DNA of 64,000 nt from Candidatus Obscuribacterales bacterium. GTDB lineage: Bacteria; Cyanobacteriota; Vampirovibrionia; Obscuribacterales; Obscuribacteraceae. Made by a program: the position numbers and the translations under genes. Under the pieces are notes generated by a model that was not told where the DNA came from, ran no database searches, and saw nothing but the letters and a program-made list of their open reading frames with translations. Below, in pieces: positions 58,978 to 64,000 of this stretch. The stretch spans positions 62,001 to 126,000 of the forward strand of contig JACKCM010000003.1 of NCBI GenBank assembly GCA_020634035.1, read 5' to 3'. Numbering within the stretch: position 1 is the stretch's first letter; each line of letters opens with the position of its first letter.

Positions 58978-61200
58978 TTAGTTACCGTAATTTTTCAGGT
59001 TGTCCTGGGCCAGTTTATTGCCCTGCTGAGCTGATAGCCTGAAATAGGTAAGCGCCGTGGCTTTGTCCCGGGGCACCCCTTTGCCTTTCAAATATGCCCA
59101 GCCCAGGCTGTTTTGAGCCTGGTGGCAGTTTCGCTTCGCCCCTTCTTGAAACCACTGCACCGCTTTATTGTAATCCCGGGGAACCCCTTTACCGTAGAAA
59201 TAATGCAGTCCGACGGCATTCGGACAACAACAATGTCCAAGTTGCGCGCCTTTCGTATAGAGCTCTACCGCTTTTGCATGATTGACGGGCACACCGCGAC
59301 CGGCATCATATAAGGCTCCCAGGTTGAAACAAGCCAGACCATAATTCATATCTACCGACCGCTGCAGATATTCGATAGCTTTTGCTATGTCCACGGTGAC
59401 GCCTATACCGTTCTGGTAAGCCGCTCCAAGGTTATTGAGAGCAGCAGCATCATTCTGATCGGCAGCCTTTTTATACCACTCTGCCGCCTGGGGAAGGTTG
59501 GTGGGCACACCGCGCCCCATGGCATAACAGTTGCCCAGATAGTTCTGGGCAGAAGAATTGTTCTGGGCTGCTGCTTTCTGAAACCAGTTCACCGCCTGGA
59601 CATAGTCTTGTTTGACTCCCAGACTTTCATAGTAACAACGGCCGAGATTGAACTGGGCAATGGCATTTCCTTTGAGAGCGCTTTTGCGAAAACAATCTAC
59701 GGCAGAACCATAGTCTTTGTTGACGCCGATGCCTTCCAGATAGAGGACCCCGAGGTCGTTTACCGCCATATCATAGCCGCTGTCGGCAGCTTTCTTTAAA
59801 AGCTCCAGACCCCGGCTGGGATCTTTAGGCACACCCTGGCCGCGAAAGTAGCACATAGCAAGGTGATACTTAGCCTGGGGAATATCGAGGGCCGATGCCT
59901 TTTCAAACCATTGAATCGCTTTCTTCTCGTCTTTCTCCACACCCTGACCGGCTTGATAGCAGATGCCGATATTGGTCATCGCCCGTCCGTTATTTTTTTC
60001 AGCAGAACGATGCCACCATTCCAGCGCTTTGTAATAGTCCTGAGCCACCCCCTGACCAAAACAATAGAAATTGCCCATCTGCTTCATACATTCCGAATCA
60101 CCGTTCTCAGCCCCTTTGTGAGCCAGTTCGAAAGCTTCGGCATAGCGCTTTTCTTCGGTCAGTTTTTCTACTTGCTTGGCGATGCCGGTAACCGCACTTG
60201 GTGTATCTGAAGAATAACTCGGCGTCACCTTGGGTGAAGAGAACGAGGAAGCGGGCTGGTTTTGAGAGGGAAGAGAAGGGAAGAGACTATCACTGTTCGA
60301 TGGTGCTTGAATAGTCCGCGGCCGCATCGGTGGAGCAAGAAGCGCCAGAGCTTTGCCTTTCCATTTACTCTTCAATACAGGAGTCTGGGTTACTTTTCTA
60401 TCGAAACGAACTTCCTGGGCGACACTGTCTTGCAGACCACCGAAAGCTTGCACCAGGGGAACCTTGTCCCCACCTTTGTCGAGAGTATTGATCAACTGTC
60501 TTGTGAAAACACCATTTTTATAACGCTTCGATTCCCAGGAACGCTGACTGGCATCGGACGAGCTGATTACAATCGCTCCTTCTCCGACGATAGAATTGAC
60601 ATCGAAGTTATTGGTGCGCACCAGACCTTTGCCGCCTTCGGTCTGGGCAGCGCCACTGTTGCAAGCATCGAGAAGAAGAACGATTCTATCGCAACCGGTT
60701 CGTCTTTTGACGGTATCCACCAGCATTCGCAGCTCCACACCGGTGGAGAAGAGACGATCTACATTGGTATTATGGGCGATGAGCCAGTTTTCGTTTCCGA
60801 CATCCAACTCTTTAGGGCTGCCGTGGGTAGAGACGAAGATCAAAACCAGATCGTCCTTCATAACCCGACGCGGCAACCAGGTGTCACCAAGGGCGGCGGC
60901 AATGTTCTCGTGGGTGGCCTGCTCATTGAGAAGCGTCAGGACATGGTCCTTTTGAAAGTTGCCTTTATTCACGAGAAAGGAAGCGAAGTCCTGGGCATCT
61001 TTGGCAGAGTACTTCAAGGTCGGGATTCTAGGATCGGCAAACTTATCTATGCCGATAACCAGGGCCCATTTGTCGGCAATCGGTCGGTCGGCTGCCGGCT
61101 CTGCCGCCGAAGCCGAGGCGACCGGCAGAAACTGAAGCAAAAGCATCGAGATGAAAGCTATCGAAACGGAATAAGTAAGCGAAAGGTTGAAGATGCGCAT
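58978..61200 (-). CDS. exported caspase-family (C14) protein with ten Sel1 repeats
   Basis: A 740-residue protein from the ATG at 61200; the frame is open to 61335 but only the later start gives a normal signal peptide (SIAFISMLLLQFLPVASASA). The N-terminal half is a caspase/metacaspase domain: KWALVIGIDKFADPRI, the catalytic His in VSTHGSP and the catalytic Cys in LLLDACNSGA. The C-terminal half holds about ten Sel1-like repeats with the (G)xGVxxD turn (GQGVAQD, GQGVEKD, GQGVPKD, GIGVNKD and so on). A Ser/Pro-rich linker joins them. It is likely an exported cysteine protease presenting a binding scaffold. Confidence 0.9.
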   Translation of the reverse strand: MRIFNLSLTYSVSIAFISMLLLQFLPVASASAAEPAADRPIADKWALVIGIDKFADPRIPTLKYSAKDAQDFASFLVNKGNFQKDHVLTLLNEQATHENIAAALGDTWLPRRVMKDDLVLIFVSTHGSPKELDVGNENWLIAHNTNVDRLFSTGVELRMLVDTVKRRTGCDRIVLLLDACNSGAAQTEGGKGLVRTNNFDVNSIVGEGAIVISSSDASQRSWESKRYKNGVFTRQLINTLDKGGDKVPLVQAFGGLQDSVAQEVRFDRKVTQTPVLKSKWKGKALALLAPPMRPRTIQAPSNSDSLFPSLPSQNQPASSFSSPKVTPSYSSDTPSAVTGIAKQVEKLTEEKRYAEAFELAHKGAENGDSECMKQMGNFYCFGQGVAQDYYKALEWWHRSAEKNNGRAMTNIGICYQAGQGVEKDEKKAIQWFEKASALDIPQAKYHLAMCYFRGQGVPKDPSRGLELLKKAADSGYDMAVNDLGVLYLEGIGVNKDYGSAVDCFRKSALKGNAIAQFNLGRCYYESLGVKQDYVQAVNWFQKAAAQNNSSAQNYLGNCYAMGRGVPTNLPQAAEWYKKAADQNDAAALNNLGAAYQNGIGVTVDIAKAIEYLQRSVDMNYGLACFNLGALYDAGRGVPVNHAKAVELYTKGAQLGHCCCPNAVGLHYFYGKGVPRDYNKAVQWFQEGAKRNCHQAQNSLGWAYLKGKGVPRDKATALTYFRLSAQQGNKLAQDNLKNYGN

Positions 61201-61384
61201 GGGACGGAATCTCAAATTAGCGAATATAAGCGGAGCCGGACTCGACAATCTTAATATAAAACGGCGCCGGGGCGGTGCTCTGGCGCCACGGTTGTCATAC
61301 CTTTTAAAACTCTCAGTTAAATACTTACAACTCATGGTAAAAATGCTGCTGTTGAATGAAAGAAGTAAATCGAGGTAAGCGGTC

Positions 61385-62062
61385 GTGAGACTAAGTTATC
61401 TATCTTTAATCGTCGCTCTGGGCATGGCTGTCCAGCCTGCGTTGGCCCAGGACAGCGATCCTGGTGCGTCCGGAGTAATCGACGGCTCTGACGTGCGACA
61501 GTTTCTCGACTCTGGCGCTCGCTTCAATCCGACCAGGATGGAAGAGGCAAGCCGCCGCTTCGACAAGATGATCAAGATGCCGCCCCGGCTGAATCGGGCC
61601 AAGAACTGGAACGAAGTAATTCAAAGAGATCAAAACCTCCAGATAAGCCAACCGACTAACACCCAGGTAGTGCCGGGCAATGCGACTGGCGCTGTTAATG
61701 CTGTCAATGCCGGTGGTGCTGCCGGCGTTCAAAATACTCAGACTAATCAGACTAATCTGACCAATCAGAATCCTCAAGAAAAGCACCGCTTGATCAAGAA
61801 AGTAGGTAGGGGTCTGGAAGAGGCCGCCGAAGTGGTCGGCTTCCCGGTAGCCGATGAATTCTTGCCCAACGACGTTGACGCCAAGCTCTCAGGAGACCTG
61901 CCCGACGGTGAAGATCCGCGGGTCTATGTCCATCCCAAAGAGAGTGACAAGGCGAAGCAAGCCCGGGAATCTCTGCTGGAGCGAGCAGAAAACCGTGGTG
62001 CCAGCGCCGAGGAAGTGATTCCCGAAGGCAACAATCAACCACCAGCGGTGATAGTCGAATAA
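61385..62062 (+). CDS. secreted protein of unknown function
   Basis: A 225-residue protein starting with GTG at 61385, with GAGG about ten bases upstream. A signal peptide ends at ALA-QDS. The mature part is hydrophilic; the middle (about 88-130) is rich in Asn, Gln, Thr, Ala and Gly (NQTNLTNQNPQ). No domain recognised. It is divergent from the caspase-Sel1 gene, whose start is 185 bases away, and ends in a strong terminator. Confidence 0.65.
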   Translation: MRLSYLSLIVALGMAVQPALAQDSDPGASGVIDGSDVRQFLDSGARFNPTRMEEASRRFDKMIKMPPRLNRAKNWNEVIQRDQNLQISQPTNTQVVPGNATGAVNAVNAGGAAGVQNTQTNQTNLTNQNPQEKHRLIKKVGRGLEEAAEVVGFPVADEFLPNDVDAKLSGDLPDGEDPRVYVHPKESDKAKQARESLLERAENRGASAEEVIPEGNNQPPAVIVE

Positions 62063-62087
62063 ACCATCCGGTTAAAGAAATAAAGAA

Positions 62088-62115
62088 AGGCTGGCTCCAG
62101 GAGCCAGCCTTTTTT
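62088..62115 (+). terminator. intrinsic terminator
   Basis: AGGCTGGCT (62088-62096), a loop CCAGG and AGCCAGCCT (62102-62110) followed by TTTTT form a classical terminator 25 bases after the secreted-protein gene. The minus-strand nrdB gene ends 42 bases further on. Confidence 0.93.
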
Positions 62116-62156
62116 CATCTTCACCAATAAAACTGCCAGAGAATTAGAGACAGATC

Positions 62157-63347
62157 TTATTCCCAGGAGAGCGCTCCACCTGTTTGATAGTCAATCACTC
62201 GAGTTTCGAAGAAGTTCTTCTCTTTCTTCAGATCGATCATCTCGGACATCCACGGAAACGGATTCTTAGCACCCGGGAACTGCTCGGGCAGCCCGATCTG
62301 TCTAAGACGTCGATTGGCCACAAAGTGCAAATACTCGCTGAACATATCGACATTCAAGCCGAGCACGCCCCGGGGCATGGTATCTACGGCATAGCGATAC
62401 TCCAGTTCGACTCCTTCTTTGACCAGGTCGATAATCTCTTGCTGGAAATCCGGGGTCCAGAGATGCGGGTTCTCGACTTTGATCTGGTTGATCATGTCGA
62501 TACCGAAATTGAGGTGCATGGACTCATCCCGAAGAATGTACTGGAACTGCTCGGAAGCACCGGTCATTTTGTTTTGCCGTCCGAAAGAGAGCATCTGAAC
62601 GAATCCGACATAGAAGAAGAGACCTTCCATGATGATGTAGTAGCCGATTAGATTGCGCAAGAAGCGGCGATCTGTGGCTTCGGTACCGGTATGGAAGTTG
62701 GGATCCGAAAGCTCTTGAGTGAATTGCAGTTCGAAGACATCTTTGTCGTGAATCGCCGGTACTTCGCGGTACATGTTGAAGATTTCGCCTTCATCAAGAC
62801 CGAGGCTCTCGATCACATACTGATAAGCATGGGTGTGAATCGCTTCTTCAAAAGCCTGACGCAGAAGATACTGACGGCACTCGGGATTGGTGATATGACG
62901 GTAGATTGCCAGCACCAGATTATTGGCCACCAGAGAATCGGCGGTGGAGAAGAAACCGAGGTTGCGCTTGATGATCATTCTTTCGTCATCACTTAAACCG
63001 TTCGGGTTCTTCCAGAGTTCGATGTCTCTGGACATGCTCACTTCCTGGGGCATCCAGTGGTTGGCGCAGGCGTCGAGATATTTCTGCCAGGCCCATTCGT
63101 ATTTGAAGGGGACGAGCTGATTGAGGTCTGCTCTGCAGTTGATGATTCTCTTGTCGTCAACTTTTATTCTGGACGCGTTGAAGTTGATCTCTTCAAGACC
63201 GGTCACCCCGGCACCCTGATCGTGTTCGACCGCAGCCGCTGCTGCTCTTGCTTGACCGGCCATAGGAGCTGCCGGGGTAGGAGGCGCGAAAGAGGTCTGG
63301 GGCTGCACGCTCTGGGTGCTGGTGGCGTCACCAAAATCAAGTACCAT
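62157..63347 (-). CDS. nrdB: ribonucleoside-diphosphate reductase beta subunit (class Ia)
   Basis: A 396-residue radical-generating subunit. Di-iron ligands are visible in FFSTADSLVANN (Asp), QAFEEAIHTHAYQY (Glu, His), IIMEGLFFYVGF (Glu) and LRDESMHLNFG (Glu, His). The radical Tyr is the Y of EEAIHTHAY at the usual spacing, so it is not one of the Tyr-less variants. About 50 N-terminal residues are Ala/Pro/Gln-rich. It lies 46 bases downstream of nrdA and supplies deoxynucleotides together with it. Confidence 0.95.
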   Translation of the reverse strand: MVLDFGDATSTQSVQPQTSFAPPTPAAPMAGQARAAAAAVEHDQGAGVTGLEEINFNASRIKVDDKRIINCRADLNQLVPFKYEWAWQKYLDACANHWMPQEVSMSRDIELWKNPNGLSDDERMIIKRNLGFFSTADSLVANNLVLAIYRHITNPECRQYLLRQAFEEAIHTHAYQYVIESLGLDEGEIFNMYREVPAIHDKDVFELQFTQELSDPNFHTGTEATDRRFLRNLIGYYIIMEGLFFYVGFVQMLSFGRQNKMTGASEQFQYILRDESMHLNFGIDMINQIKVENPHLWTPDFQQEIIDLVKEGVELEYRYAVDTMPRGVLGLNVDMFSEYLHFVANRRLRQIGLPEQFPGAKNPFPWMSEMIDLKKEKNFFETRVIDYQTGGALSWE

Positions 63348-63393
63348 TTAATGTTCTCCGTTCTACCTTGTTCTTATTCCGTCACTAAATCTA

Positions 63394-64000
63394 TTACTGG
63401 CAAGCTTCGCATTCAGTATCGTTGGGGTCGCAGACCGCTCCCGAGACAATCGGAATCATCTGGGGGCTGACTTTCGGACTGCTTTGAACGCTCACCGAAG
63501 ACTGCACCGCATTCAGTGCGCCACTATCGAAGGTGGACTTCTCTGTATATGTAGCGCTGGTCGTCCTCAAGTAATAGGTGGTCTTCAAGCCCTTCAGCCA
63601 GGCGGTCTTATAGAGATCATCCAGCTTCTTGCCATTGGGCTCACAGACATAGAGGTTCAGACTCTGGGACTGATCGATCCACTTCTGTCTGCGGGCGCCA
63701 CATTCGACGAGCCACAGAGGATCGATTTCGAAAGCGGTAGCATAGACAGCCTTGATCTCATCAGGAATTCTCTCGATGGGCATGACACTGCCGTCGAAAT
63801 ATTTGAGATCGTGGATCATCACTTCGTCCCAGATGCCGAGATTTTTGAGCTCGTTGACGAGATAGGTGTTGATCACGGTGAACTCACCAGAGAGATTCGA
63901 CTTCACATAGAGATTCTGGAAAGTCGGCTCTACCGAGGGGCTGACACCGGCGATGTTGGCGATTGTAGCCGTGGGAGCGATAGCCAGACAGTTGCTGTTA
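63394..64000 (-). CDS. nrdA: ribonucleoside-diphosphate reductase alpha subunit, C-terminal part (truncated by window edge)
   Basis: The frame is open to the right edge. Its visible part begins NSNCLAIAPTATIANIAGVS and contains SVEPTFQNLYVKSNLSGEFT and LKTTYYLRT, segments of the class I large subunit barrel. It ends CDPNDTECEACQ; the last two Cys are the mobile redox pair that reduces the active site. The protein continues beyond 64000; the 170-residue frame from 63906 is not the true start. nrdA then nrdB on the minus strand is the usual order. Confidence 0.95.
   Translation of the reverse strand, partial: NSNCLAIAPTATIANIAGVSPSVEPTFQNLYVKSNLSGEFTVINTYLVNELKNLGIWDEVMIHDLKYFDGSVMPIERIPDEIKAVYATAFEIDPLWLVECGARRQKWIDQSQSLNLYVCEPNGKKLDDLYKTAWLKGLKTTYYLRTTSATYTEKSTFDSGALNAVQSSVSVQSSPKVSPQMIPIVSGAVCDPNDTECEACQ

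Noticed and set aside
60262..61254. 330-codon plus-strand frame opposite the caspase-Sel1 gene
   Set aside because: Shadow; the minus-strand protein has coherent domains and a signal peptide.
1..64000. CRISPR arrays, insertion sequences, rRNA genes
   Set aside because: I looked for regularly spaced repeats, transposase-like frames with terminal repeats and rRNA signatures on both strands and found none.

Overview
The window reads as an ordinary bacterial chromosome segment of roughly balanced base composition, densely packed on both strands, with a small accessory patch between about 44.9 and 51.9 kb. Protein style suggests a heterotrophic, PHA-storing Gram-negative bacterium: phasin, class Ia ribonucleotide reductase, many TPR/Sel1 secreted proteins, long sensor kinases, frequent GTG/TTG starts. 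My best guess is a non-photosynthetic member of the Cyanobacteriota (Melainabacteria/Vampirovibrionia, Obscuribacter-like). That is inference from gene flavour; no rRNA is present to test it.

Layout. 1-5.4 kb (minus): a signalling operon in the order sensor kinase, two stand-alone receivers, an Hpt-REC-REC-GGDEF protein, then gpsA (cut by the left edge). 5.6-10 kb (minus): a secreted orphan and an Opp-like peptide transporter without ATPase genes. 10.2-12.9 kb (plus): the classical rpmG - tRNA-Trp - secE - nusG - rplK - rplA operon with a visible promoter, leader hairpins and terminator; rplJ/rplL do not follow. 13-34 kb: housekeeping and envelope genes (TadE-like, DnaJ-family, TPR proteins, holB, purA, ArsR-type regulator, a carbonic-anhydrase-like protein, phasin, an alkaline-phosphatase-superfamily protein, polA, amino acid permease, 3-hydroxyacyl-CoA dehydrogenase, AI-2E transporter family, Ca/Na exchanger family). 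34-40.5 kb: gatC, pyrG, two DUF proteins, a cation:proton antiporter, a TPR protein. 40.5-44.8 kb (minus): two sensor kinases and an OmpR-type regulator in one operon.

44.9-51.9 kb: orphan genes, then a HigBA toxin-antitoxin module and an AbiE module whose antitoxin gene carries a 2-base frameshift. The patch ends at the 3' end of a tmRNA gene (ssrA, minus strand, 51920-52315). 52.4-64 kb: prmA, tRNA-Leu, a pyroglutamyl-peptidase-like gene, glpK, bestrophin, ene-reductase, a caspase-Sel1 protein, nrdB and the 3' part of nrdA (cut by the right edge).

Most striking observation: the two overlapping kinases at 41301-44833 are degenerate in complementary ways. One keeps the phospho-acceptor histidine but has lost its ATP-binding motifs; the other keeps a complete ATPase domain but has Arg in place of that histidine. 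Together with the downstream regulator they look like an obligate two-protein kinase. Next in interest are the frameshifted AbiEi antitoxin with a duplicated 22-bp palindromic operator, a beta-carbonic-anhydrase-like protein that keeps its zinc ligands but lacks the usual Arg, and a phosphatase-superfamily protein with altered catalytic and metal positions.
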